Origin: JACMJL01 sp963791805
GTDB lineage: Bacteria; Bacillota; Clostridia; Clostridiales; Clostridiaceae
Reading direction: 5' to 3'
Assembly: GCA_963791805.1 (NCBI GenBank)
Contig: CAWBTU010000001.1
Coordinates: 1 to 16,272, forward strand
Length of the DNA: 16,272 nucleotides
Numbering within the stretch: the first letter of the stretch is position 1; each line of letters opens with the position of its first letter. Below are positions 1-7,016 of this stretch, piece by piece. The notes beneath the pieces are model-generated. The model did not search any database. It was not told the DNA's origin and was given only the letters and a program-made list of their open reading frames with translations. The position numbers and the translations under genes are program-made.

Positions 1-60
1 AAAGTAGGGTAATTCTTCACTAAACTTTGATTTATTAATATAAGTGGTTATTTTCTCCAA
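1..60 (-). CDS. Partial hypothetical gene, 5' end only, leaving the window
   Basis: Twenty codons stay open from a TTG at 60-58 to the window edge, and the reading begins MEKITTYINKSK. An AGGAGG at 76-71 lies ten bases upstream, somewhat far but usable, and a minus-strand terminator at 130-157 ends the previous transcript just before it. The competing TTG at 67-65 is only three bases from the ribosome site and hits a stop after ten codons. The reading is too short to assign a family. The call rests only on the ribosome site, the open frame and the spacing from the terminator. Confidence 0.4.
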   Translation of the reverse strand, partial: MEKITTYINKSKFSEELPYF

Positions 61-129
61 ATTTCAATTACCTCCTAGGTACTTATTTTTATACTTATGT
101 AAAAATAAGCAAATATGTGAATGAACTGC

Positions 130-157
130 AAAAAAGTACGACTTTGAAGGTCGCACT
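130..157 (-). terminator. Intrinsic terminator after the YjdF-like gene
   Basis: Read on the minus strand, AGTGCGAC (157-150) pairs with GTCGTACT (142-135) in eight pairs, one of them G-T, around a seven-base loop. Six T follow (forward A at 130-135). It lies about 175 bases past the stop of the minus-strand gene at 333-980 and before the next minus-strand start. Confidence 0.65.
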
Positions 158-332
158 ATTATGCATAATATATTTTTTAAATTTCTTCCGTTATAATATT
201 TAAATTATTGGGGACGAGCAAAATTTCATATTTGATAAACAAAGGAGAGGAACAATCGTAGCGTTATTTTACATATTATTTGGTTTTTTTGAAATGTTAA
301 GAATGCATCAATTAGCTTCTCATATCAAAATC
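158..332. other. Non-coding gap downstream of the YjdF-like gene
   Basis: I find no gene here. The plus strand is open for about 50 codons from 204 to 354 and is rich in Phe and Leu, but it has no ATG, GTG or TTG start next to the GGAGAGG at 244-250. It could be a decayed gene end, or the 3' untranslated part of the minus-strand transcript. Confidence 0.3.
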
Positions 333-980
333 TTATATTTGTTTATGTTTGGTTAAGTATTTGAAAATATAGTTAGCATCATGTTTCCTAATTCTTGAAT
401 AAACAAAGCTTCCTGTTAGGGTTGCTGTAGTTGTCGCGCATATGATATCTCCCATAGTGTCATTTAAACTTCCGTTCTGCATATTAGAACCATGTAATTT
501 GTCAGAAGCAAACTCAAATATTTCCCAACTACCAGCAATAGAAAGAGAAAAAAACAAACAAAATAAAACAACTGTAATGGGACTAATTTGAATATTTTTC
601 TCGTTTCTGTTAATTTGCTTGAATATTGTCAGACCTATAAAGAAAAACAGTATACCCGAAAAAGAATGTAGCAATTTATCGTATAATGGAATTATGTGAT
701 AAAAGTTAAACTCGTAAGTTAAGAACATGGCCATAAAAATAAATGTTATTATTGAAATCTCTAAAATTGGATGTAGCTCAAGGCCAGTTATTTTAATAAA
801 TAACTTAAAACCTATCAATATCAAGGCCACAATAACAGGCTGCAGGGTTTTATGAACATTTCCATTAATAAGATAGTAAATAAAAGATATAGCAACCACC
901 AAATATAAGAATAGCTCAAAATAAGTGATAAAATTAAAGTATACATGTTTTTTATGTAAGGATATATTTTTAATACTCAA
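333..980 (-). CDS. YjdF/DUF2238-like integral membrane protein
   Basis: The protein is about 215 residues with several hydrophobic helices. It shows the polar signature I associate with the YjdF (DUF2238) family: DKLLHSFSG in one helix region, then WEIFEFASDKLHGSN and LNDTMGDI near the C-terminus. The family is widespread in bacteria and its biochemical role is unknown. The frame can be extended to a GTG at 1007, but that reading runs through the ribosome site. A GGAGGT at 992-987 lies six bases before a TTG at 980-978, so I take the TTG as the start. The gene is divergent from the blaI-like gene and has its own candidate promoter at 1015-1043. It is transcribed alone, with a terminator at 130-157. 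Family assignment is by remembered motifs only. Confidence 0.72.
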   Translation of the reverse strand: MSIKNISLHKKHVYFNFITYFELFLYLVVAISFIYYLINGNVHKTLQPVIVALILIGFKLFIKITGLELHPILEISIITFIFMAMFLTYEFNFYHIIPLYDKLLHSFSGILFFFIGLTIFKQINRNEKNIQISPITVVLFCLFFSLSIAGSWEIFEFASDKLHGSNMQNGSLNDTMGDIICATTTATLTGSFVYSRIRKHDANYIFKYLTKHKQI

Positions 981-1014
981 TTTTGTACCTCCAATAAAAT
1001 GAATCACACTATTT

Positions 1015-1043
1015 ATTCTATATCTATAATTTGTAAATTACAA
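1015..1043 (-). promoter_or_regulatory. Candidate promoter of the YjdF-like gene with a dyad at -35
   Basis: On the minus strand, TTGTAA (1043-1038), a 17-base spacer and TAGAAT (1020-1015) match a sigma-A promoter reasonably well. They would start RNA near 1008, ahead of the GGAGGT at 992-987. The -35 box is half of the 13-base dyad TTGTAAATTACAA at 1031-1043, a possible operator. Confidence 0.45.
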
Positions 1044-1237
1044 CTTATATAAATTTTTTAATAAAATAAATAGATATACTAATGCCAGAGCATTCTGGAT
1101 AAATAGATAGTATAAAAATAGTATTCCTTTTGTATATTGGCATAAAATTGTGAGGACAAAATTCAACTGATTAAGTAAAAAAACAAAAAAATAATGGTTG
1201 TGAAGAAAAAAACAATATAAGGCTTAAAAAAAAGTGG

Positions 1238-1266
1238 TTGACAATTACATATTACAAGTGTAATAT
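1238..1266 (+). promoter_or_regulatory. Sigma-A promoter of the blaI-blaR1-like unit
   Basis: A perfect TTGACA (1238-1243), a 17-base spacer and TAATAT (1261-1266) form a near-consensus promoter. An A-tract at 1224-1233 just upstream could act as an UP element. Both boxes overlap the BlaI-type operator, so a bound repressor should block polymerase directly. Confidence 0.85.
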
Positions 1267-1290
1267 GTAATTGTGTATTACACTTGTAAT
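1241..1290. promoter_or_regulatory. BlaI/MecI-type operator cluster
   Basis: Six TTACA/TGTAA half-sites are packed here. ATTACA occurs at 1244-1249, 1251-1256 and 1277-1282. TGTAAT occurs at 1259-1264, 1266-1271 and 1285-1290. The sites at 1251-1264 and 1277-1290 are each six-base inverted repeats with a two-base centre, the known BlaI/MecI operator form. The first is nested in a perfect 34-base palindrome (1241-1274, centre AG at 1257-1258). The second lies between the -10 box and the ribosome site. Autorepression is inferred from this position. Confidence 0.82.
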
Positions 1291-1303
1291 AGGAGAATGA
1301 ATG

Positions 1304-1687
1304 ATGTTAAAAATACCACAAATATCTGATTCAGAATGGCAAGTTATGAAGATAATTTGGGCAAATGAGCTATCTACAGCAAAGGAAGTAGTAGAAACTC
1401 TTTCGAAAACTACAAGTTGGAAACCGATGACGATTAGAACTTTAATAAATCGTTTAGTAACAAAAGGAGTTTTAGATTACAAAATAGATGAACTAGATAA
1501 AAAGACATATCACTATTTTCCTATAGTGTCAGAAAGTGAATGTGTGAAAGAAGAAAGTAGATCTTTTCTTAAGCGTGTTTTTGGTGGCTCTGTAAATGTT
1601 ATGATGGCAAATTTTCTAGACGTATGTGAATTATCTGAAGAACAAATTGATGAACTCAAAGATATTCTTGATAAACGAAAAACATAG
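1304..1687 (+). CDS. blaI: BlaI/MecI-family transcriptional repressor
   Basis: This dimeric winged-helix repressor would bind the operator cluster just upstream and shut its own operon. The N-terminal half holds the family's DNA-binding motif, ISDSEWQVMKIIW followed by KPMTIRTLINRLVTKGVL. The C-terminal half is the helical dimer part. In known BlaI and MecI, repression ends when an Asn-Phe bond is cut. An Asn-Phe pair (MMANFLD, residues 103-104) is kept at the matching place. Length is normal for the family (127 residues). Two ATG codons lie in frame at 1301 and 1304. I prefer 1304 because AGGAGA at 1291-1296 is seven bases from it and only four from 1301. The stop overlaps the ribosome site of the next gene, so the two are translated as a pair. 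The symbol states family, since no beta-lactamase is nearby. Confidence 0.93.
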   Translation: MLKIPQISDSEWQVMKIIWANELSTAKEVVETLSKTTSWKPMTIRTLINRLVTKGVLDYKIDELDKKTYHYFPIVSESECVKEESRSFLKRVFGGSVNVMMANFLDVCELSEEQIDELKDILDKRKT

Positions 1688-1701
1688 GAGGTGAACTTAG
1701 T

Positions 1702-3384
1702 ATGTGGTTTTCATCTGCTTTTAAATTGGTACTATATTCAACCATGCTTGGAAGCATAGTAGCTTTGTTCATCCTTATGTTTAAGATGTTAATTGGAAAT
1801 AAGTTAGGAGTGCGTTGGAACTATTGGGTTTGGGTACTACTTTTAATTAGACTTCTAATACCCTATGCACCTCAAACTTCTTTGAGTATGTTTAATATTT
1901 TAAACTTTAGTAACAGCGCAAATTCACAAATAAAGCAGCTTCCAGAATCATTTTTTTCGAAAACAACATCTGAATTAAATAAGACAAAGCCTGAAATCAA
2001 TACTTCTAAAGTTTCACAAAATGGACAGTTACAAACTGATATAGAAAGTCAAGATAGTACCAATAAAGTAGCTCCATCAAATAGAACTACTGGTGGAGAA
2101 ACATTTTTATTTAAACTATTGTCCATTATATGGCTTTTAGGAGTACTAATATTGCTAACATTTGCCATTTTCAAAACTATGATTTTTTATTATAAGCTTA
2201 TAAATCAAAAGTCAGATATTAACGAAGAATATACCCAAGCACTAATTAGATGTAAGGAAAAAATGGGCATTAAAACTAAAGTATCCATACTAAAGACAAA
2301 CTTAGTAAAATCACCAGCGCTATTTGGTAGTATAAAGCCTAAATTATTATTACCTATTAGTATTGGAGAGCAAGTTTCTATGGAAGAGTTAGAATTTATC
2401 ATTCTACATGAACTGGCTCATTTGAAACGTAAAGATATTAGTGTAAGTTATATAATAAATGCTTTACGAATAGTACACTGGTTCAATCCTATTTTATGGT
2501 ATTCATTTTATAGGATGCATGAAGATAGCGAATTAGCTTGTGATGCGTTAGCATTATCTTATATTGATTCTAAGGATTGTGTAGGGTATGGAAAAACTAT
2601 AATAAAATTGTTAGAGGTCTATAAAAAGTCTAATGGAATACACGGAATGGAAGGTATTGTCAGTAATAAATCTCAAATTAAAAGGAGGATAACAATGATT
2701 TCATTATTTAAGAAAACCTCATTTAAGGTGTCGGTAATATCTATGGCTGTAATAGTTGGAATGGGCGGAGTAATGCTGACTAATTCAAAAGCCAGCACTA
2801 TCCCATCTAGTAATAAAAAGCAAGTAACTGAAAATACAAATGTGGCTAAAGTAGCGTCTACTGAAGAAAAATTAGCGAAAGACACTACCTCTCCTAATGC
2901 AGGTACTAGTAATGAGGAAAAAAAGCAAGGTTCTATTACCGCAGTGAGTGATAGTAAGGTTGTTGCAGATACTACCCAAACAAAACAAAATATTAGTAAC
3001 AAAGCACTTCCAAGTAATGGTGAAACAGGAAAGAATTCAAACTCTACTTTTGGCACTATCAAGAGTATTGATAAAAACTCAAGGACAATTGGATTTGATG
3101 ATTTAGAGCTAATAACTGCTGACAAAACAGAAAGAATGAAAGAAATAGGGATTACCGATAAGGATTTTTCAAATTGGTATCTTTATAATGCATCAAAGGA
3201 AATAAAGTACTATAAAATAAAAGACAGTGCTTTAATAACTATTTATGATAAGGACTATAATAAAATATCAACAGATATAAATGGACTTTATAATCAATTT
3301 GTAAGTGGGTATGAGAATCATTATGATATAAAAATGCAAGGGAATTATATCGTTGAAATAGTTCAAAAAATATTAAATGAATGA
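1702..3384 (+). CDS. BlaR1-like M56 metalloprotease signal transducer with an atypical sensor
   Basis: The protein has 560 residues. The N-terminal part has membrane segments near 7-31, 41-55 and 136-161, then a cytoplasmic zinc protease: HELAH at 236-240 (Glu237 catalytic) with third ligand Glu277 in EDSELACD. A fourth helix lies near 340-361. An Arg328-Arg329 pair precedes it, where BlaR1 and MecR1 cut themselves on activation. In BlaR1 the outer domain is a penicillin-binding domain of about 250 residues. Here there is only a Ser/Thr/Asn/Lys-rich linker (about 362-448) and a domain of about 110 residues (449-560) starting TFGTIKSIDK. I see no SxxK, SxN or KTG set typical of penicillin binders. 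The near-ideal AGGAGGTGA (1686-1694) lies seven bases before the ATG. The expected partner is the BlaI-like repressor. The ligand is unknown, and beta-lactam sensing should not be assumed. Confidence 0.9.
   Translation: MWFSSAFKLVLYSTMLGSIVALFILMFKMLIGNKLGVRWNYWVWVLLLIRLLIPYAPQTSLSMFNILNFSNSANSQIKQLPESFFSKTTSELNKTKPEINTSKVSQNGQLQTDIESQDSTNKVAPSNRTTGGETFLFKLLSIIWLLGVLILLTFAIFKTMIFYYKLINQKSDINEEYTQALIRCKEKMGIKTKVSILKTNLVKSPALFGSIKPKLLLPISIGEQVSMEELEFIILHELAHLKRKDISVSYIINALRIVHWFNPILWYSFYRMHEDSELACDALALSYIDSKDCVGYGKTIIKLLEVYKKSNGIHGMEGIVSNKSQIKRRITMISLFKKTSFKVSVISMAVIVGMGGVMLTNSKASTIPSSNKKQVTENTNVAKVASTEEKLAKDTTSPNAGTSNEEKKQGSITAVSDSKVVADTTQTKQNISNKALPSNGETGKNSNSTFGTIKSIDKNSRTIGFDDLELITADKTERMKEIGITDKDFSNWYLYNASKEIKYYKIKDSALITIYDKDYNKISTDINGLYNQFVSGYENHYDIKMQGNYIVEIVQKILNE
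2682..2697 (+). promoter_or_regulatory. Possible internal ribosome site and start within the BlaR1-like gene
   Basis: AAGGAGG (2682-2688) lies six bases before an in-frame ATG at 2695-2697 (Met332). Initiation here would give a 229-residue protein made of the last membrane helix, the linker and the outer domain. The AGG AGG codons also encode Arg328-Arg329, so the match may partly reflect protein constraint. Confidence 0.3.
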
Positions 3385-3562
3385 ACCAATGTATATTATT
3401 ATTCAATAAAATAAAGCTAATTAAGAACATCTAGAAGATTCAGTTCATGTTGTAATATGCTCATAAAGTATATTGAAAACAGGAAAATGAAACTCATTAG
3501 GAGCTATAACTAATCTCTTACTAAAAGTAGTAATGGAAATTAGTGAACTATTAACAAAGATT
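3385..3562 (+). other. 3' untranslated stretch after the BlaR1-like gene
   Basis: No open frame with a ribosome site is visible between the BlaR1-like stop and the terminator. The stretch has many stops in all frames and is probably untranslated trailer. I see no repeat or RNA motif in it. Confidence 0.4.
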
Positions 3563-3591
3563 AAGGACTGCTGATTTTGCAGTCCTTTTTT
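3563..3591 (+). terminator. Strong intrinsic terminator of the blaI-blaR1-like unit
   Basis: AAGGACTGC (3563-3571) pairs perfectly with GCAGTCCTT (3579-3587) around a seven-base loop. The descending arm runs into an uninterrupted T tract to 3591. This separates the BlaI/BlaR1-like unit from the transporter unit downstream. Confidence 0.92.
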
Positions 3592-3698
3592 ACAGCTTTC
3601 CCAGGTATTTCGGATATAAATTTAACTATTCATGTAATAACCTGTTCTTGATGAAACTAAAACATAAGTCTTTATATAATAGCTCTTTCAAGTCAAGT

Positions 3699-3731
3699 CA
3701 ATTTGAATTGGTGCATTTAGCGTAATATATT
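3699..3731 (+). promoter_or_regulatory. Candidate promoter of the transporter operon with a dyad at -35
   Basis: TTGAAT (3703-3708), a 17-base spacer and TATATT (3726-3731) form a plausible sigma-A promoter about 130 bases before the permease start. The -35 box lies in the dyad CAATTTGAATTG (3699-3710). Just before it, AAGTC is tandemly repeated (CAAGTCAAGTCAA, 3689-3701), which could be a regulator site. The rest of the gap from 3592 to 3863 shows no gene. Confidence 0.4.
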
Positions 3732-3863
3732 TGTAAGAATTCATTAATAATTTAACCATATTTCTTTAACTTTCCTAAAGTATTATAGAATTATGGAGCT
3801 GAAAGAAAATAATAAAGTAAAGATTATTATTTTTTAAGACTGACAATGAAAGGGTGTGTTTGT

Positions 3864-6194
3864 ATGTGGCTTAAAAAGCTAAAGAAGAAAAAGCTTCAAT
3901 GTTTTCTAATTGGGGTGCTACTATTTTTATCCTCACTAATTTTTTCTAGTAGTTTATCTATGGTAACCTCTATTAATAATTATGTTAAGCATTATTACTC
4001 AAATGATAAATTTTATAATCTAATTTGTTATAATGCAAATGAAAGTTCTAGAGCAGATGTGATTGATTGGTGTAGAAGCAATGAAGAGATTAATGATGCA
4101 AAAGCAATTCAGGTCTATACTTCTGGAAACGACCTTTATCATAATGGTAAGAACTTAAAGCTTTCAATGTATGATATTGAAGCTTTAGAAGACTTTGAAA
4201 ATCTACCTTTTGGATTAACAAAGATTAATTCGATAAATAAGGACAGTTGTCCTAAAGAAGGTGAAGTTTGGATCACTCAATTAATGGCAGATAGCAACAA
4301 GATTAAACTTGGAGACAATCTTAACTTTAAAACAAAGACTAAAGATGTGACTTTGAAGGTAACCTCCTTAATTAATGACTCCCTTCAGCCTTCTTCAATG
4401 AACAGTCTAGCAATTGTTTATGTTAATAAGAATAATCTACAGGATTTCACGGGCTTTACAAAATCCTCTATAATTTGTATAGATGTTAAAAATAATGCAA
4501 AGGTTAATTCTGTAGAAAAAGATTTAACTGCAGCTTTTCAAGTTGGCGGATTTGTAATTAATAAAAATACTTTGATTTCAATTTCAGTAATGGTTTCTTC
4601 AATTATGGGTGGTATTTCGGCCTTAGCTTCCTTACTCATTTTTATTGTTACAGTTTTGTTTATACGATTTATCATCTGGGACAATATTCTAAAAGAGTAC
4701 AAATCCATTGGAATATACAAAGCCCTAGGCTTTACTAAAGGTGAGATACATAAACTTTATATTATAGGGTATTCTCTAATTGCTTTTGTGGGGAGTGGCC
4801 TTGGAGCAATCTTTAGTACACCGGTGCTTAACTTTACAGCTTCCAAGGTTATAAAGTACATAGGTGATTTTCATGGTGCTAAAGTTAATTTTACAGTTAT
4901 TTTAGGTACAATAATTTTATTTTCTGGTACGGTAATTATTAATTTGTATTTTGTTGTTAGAAAAACTAACAAGATTACTCCAGTTGAGGCTATTAGGACA
5001 GGTGTGACCTCTTCAAGAAAAAAACTTACAAAATCAGTAATTAAGGACTCATCTTCACCTATAGCCTTAGCTATAAACGATATTTTTAAATATAAAAAAC
5101 TTACAGTCTATATAACCTTGACCTTAACCCTAGCCCTATCTTTAGTTTTATTTTTCGGGAATTTTAATGTTACTATATCAAAAATGAAGGAAAATACATC
5201 TATTTGGATGGGACTTCCTAAAAGCAATGTAACAATAAGTTCTTCAAGAAACAATAATAATATGGAACCTATAAAAGAAGCTTTAAAGGAAGTTAAGACA
5301 GATACTCGAGTTAAAAATTACGTTTATGGTTCTATGGTTTTAACAGGTAAAATGAATATGGTGTTAGATACTAAAAAGTATCCAATAAAATCTACTTTGT
5401 ATGGTGTAATGGCTATGAATTCCTACAATAGTGACTTAGAATTTTCTATTATTCATGGGCACAATCCTAAAAACTCTAAGGAAGTAGCCGTTTCCTCGAA
5501 AATTTTACAGGATGCGGGGTTATCAGTAGGAGACTATATTGAACTAACTATAAATAATAAAAAAGCTAATTACTTGATATCAGGTTCCTTTAATTCCATG
5601 AACAGTATGGGCTATTGTATAAGAATATTAAATGCAGTTGTAGAAAAAGAATTTCCTGAATTTACAGGAAGTGAAATTTATATAAATCTTAAATCTGGTG
5701 CTGATAAAAAAACCTTCAAAAAAGAAATAAATGAGAAATATTCTATTCTTGATGCAAGTGATATTCAACCTGAGGGAAAATTAACATTAGATCCAATTGC
5801 TAGTATGTTACTACCAATTACAAATTTCTTAATTATTGTATTTATAGCCTTCAGTTCAATAGTAATATTAAATATTATCTTAATGAACATTAGAGATAAT
5901 AGAAAAAGCCATGGGATAATGAAGGCACTGGGCTTTACCTTTAAAGACATAAGAAATCGATATCTTTATAGAATATTGATATTAACTGCATTAAGCATTA
6001 TACTAGCTTCTGCACTAAATATAATTTTTGGCAAGAAAGTTTTTGCTTTAGCCTTAGGTTTAGATGCGTTACTAATATCACCAATAACAATGATAGCCTT
6101 AATAATTGCTATGACACTTTTAATAATAATAATTACATTTATATGCTGCAGAGTTATAAAAAATACAAAACCAACTGAATTAATAGAGGAGTGA
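3864..6194 (+). CDS. ABC transporter permease with two FtsX domains
   Basis: The membrane subunit has about 776 residues. Its layout is duplicated: one helix, a large outer loop, then three helices, twice over. Predicted helices lie near 11-32, 240-270, 298-322, 344-365, 412-431, 648-674, 700-721 and 736-760, with outer loops of about 210 residues each. Both repeats carry the FtsX coupling-helix motif: YKALGFTKGEI in the first and MKALGFTFKDI in the second. Such permeases work with a MacB/LolD-type ATPase, usually in export or in moving peptides or lipids at the membrane face rather than importing solutes. An ATG at 3846 is in frame but has no ribosome site. AAAGGGTG at 3849-3856 lies seven bases before the ATG at 3864, so I use the latter. 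The ATPase gene follows after four bases. The substrate cannot be read from sequence. A link to the adjacent regulator and kinase is inferred. Confidence 0.88.
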   Translation: MWLKKLKKKKLQCFLIGVLLFLSSLIFSSSLSMVTSINNYVKHYYSNDKFYNLICYNANESSRADVIDWCRSNEEINDAKAIQVYTSGNDLYHNGKNLKLSMYDIEALEDFENLPFGLTKINSINKDSCPKEGEVWITQLMADSNKIKLGDNLNFKTKTKDVTLKVTSLINDSLQPSSMNSLAIVYVNKNNLQDFTGFTKSSIICIDVKNNAKVNSVEKDLTAAFQVGGFVINKNTLISISVMVSSIMGGISALASLLIFIVTVLFIRFIIWDNILKEYKSIGIYKALGFTKGEIHKLYIIGYSLIAFVGSGLGAIFSTPVLNFTASKVIKYIGDFHGAKVNFTVILGTIILFSGTVIINLYFVVRKTNKITPVEAIRTGVTSSRKKLTKSVIKDSSSPIALAINDIFKYKKLTVYITLTLTLALSLVLFFGNFNVTISKMKENTSIWMGLPKSNVTISSSRNNNNMEPIKEALKEVKTDTRVKNYVYGSMVLTGKMNMVLDTKKYPIKSTLYGVMAMNSYNSDLEFSIIHGHNPKNSKEVAVSSKILQDAGLSVGDYIELTINNKKANYLISGSFNSMNSMGYCIRILNAVVEKEFPEFTGSEIYINLKSGADKKTFKKEINEKYSILDASDIQPEGKLTLDPIASMLLPITNFLIIVFIAFSSIVILNIILMNIRDNRKSHGIMKALGFTFKDIRNRYLYRILILTALSIILASALNIIFGKKVFALALGLDALLISPITMIALIIAMTLLIIIITFICCRVIKNTKPTELIEE

Positions 6195-6198
6195 TTTT

Positions 6199-6957
6199 AT
6201 GAAATCTTCAGTTATAAAAGTAAATAATCTTTGTAAATCCTTTGTCACAGGGAAAACTGCCCTTAATGTGATAAAAAATTTAAATCTAGATATCTATGAA
6301 GGTGATTTTACTGTAATTATGGGAAGCTCAGGTTCTGGTAAGTCCACATTATTATATACCTTAAGTGGAATGGATTCTCCCACTAGTGGTACTGTAGAGC
6401 TTCTTGGTCACAATATTACTTCAATGAAGGAGTCGGACATGTCGTCTATAAGAAAAAATGATATATCCTTTGTCTTTCAAAGTATAAATTTGCTACCAGA
6501 TATAACTATTTTTGAAAATGTAGCTTACTGTGGTTATGGAGTAAATAAAAATAAAAAGGAAGTTAATGAGAAAAGCAGAAGGCTTCTTGAAAGCCTTGGA
6601 CTAAAGGATGCTAAGGATAAATACCCTTCAGAAGTTTCTGGTGGTATGCAGCAAAGGGTAGCACTTGCAAGAGCTATAATCACCTCTCCTAAAATATTAT
6701 TTGGAGATGAGCCTACTGGAGCATTAAACTCCACAGCAGGGGAAGAAGTTCTCGATATTTTATCAGATTTAAATACCAAAGGACAAACAATTGTTATGGT
6801 TACTCATGACTTAAAAGCTGCCTCTCGAGCTTCAAGACTTATATATCTTAAAGATGGTAGAATCGACGGTGAGCTTGCTTTAGACAAGTTCTCTAAGGCA
6901 GATTATGAAAATAGAGAGGTTCTAATATTTGAATTTTTAAAGGAGAGAGGGTGGTAA
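6199..6957 (+). CDS. ABC transporter ATP-binding protein (MacB/LolD type)
   Basis: This ATPase should energise the FtsX-type permease encoded just before it. All motifs are intact: Walker A GSSGSGKST (residues 42-50), the Q-loop in FVFQSINLLP, the signature VSGGMQQR (146-153), Walker B ILFGDEPTGAL with Asp170-Glu171, and the switch His203 in VTHD. Its 252 residues are normal for this class, and the HNITSMKESDMSSIRK region before the Q-loop is typical of LolD/MacB-like ATPases. The ribosome site GAGGAG (6186-6191) overlaps the permease stop, indicating translational coupling. The signature has Met150 where Gln is commonest, a tolerated change. Confidence 0.95.
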   Translation: MKSSVIKVNNLCKSFVTGKTALNVIKNLNLDIYEGDFTVIMGSSGSGKSTLLYTLSGMDSPTSGTVELLGHNITSMKESDMSSIRKNDISFVFQSINLLPDITIFENVAYCGYGVNKNKKEVNEKSRRLLESLGLKDAKDKYPSEVSGGMQQRVALARAIITSPKILFGDEPTGALNSTAGEEVLDILSDLNTKGQTIVMVTHDLKAASRASRLIYLKDGRIDGELALDKFSKADYENREVLIFEFLKERGW

Positions 6958-6970
6958 CACTCTCTTTTCA
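6942..6970 (+). terminator. Weak hairpin at the ATPase stop, possible attenuator
   Basis: AGAGAG (6944-6949) can pair with CTCTCT (6960-6965), with two further TG/CA pairs possible inside, followed by TTTTCATCATTTTT. The stem covers the ATPase stop codon. It may reduce transcription into the regulator and kinase genes rather than end it, since no clear new promoter is seen before 7017. Confidence 0.35.
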
Positions 6971-7016
6971 TCATTTTTATGCTAATATATATTTATAAAG
7001 CATTTGGAGGTATATT

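Noticed and set aside
204..354. Plus-strand open stretch rich in Phe and Leu that could be a small membrane protein
   Set aside because: There is no ATG, GTG or TTG at a workable distance from the GGAGAGG, and its first ATG falls late in the stretch. It also overlaps the 3' end of the minus-strand gene.
2673..3125. A 150-codon minus-strand reading opposite the BlaR1-like linker
   Set aside because: It is the mirror of the low-complexity Ser/Thr/Lys-rich linker of the real gene, and the plus-strand reading is well supported over this whole stretch.
1304..3384. Naming this unit a beta-lactam resistance regulator
   Set aside because: The sensor lacks a penicillin-binding domain and no beta-lactamase or PBP gene is nearby, so only family membership is supported.
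3592..3863. A riboswitch or leader RNA before the permease
   Set aside because: There is room for a leader of about 125 bases, but I see no conserved riboswitch core and no terminator hairpin within it.
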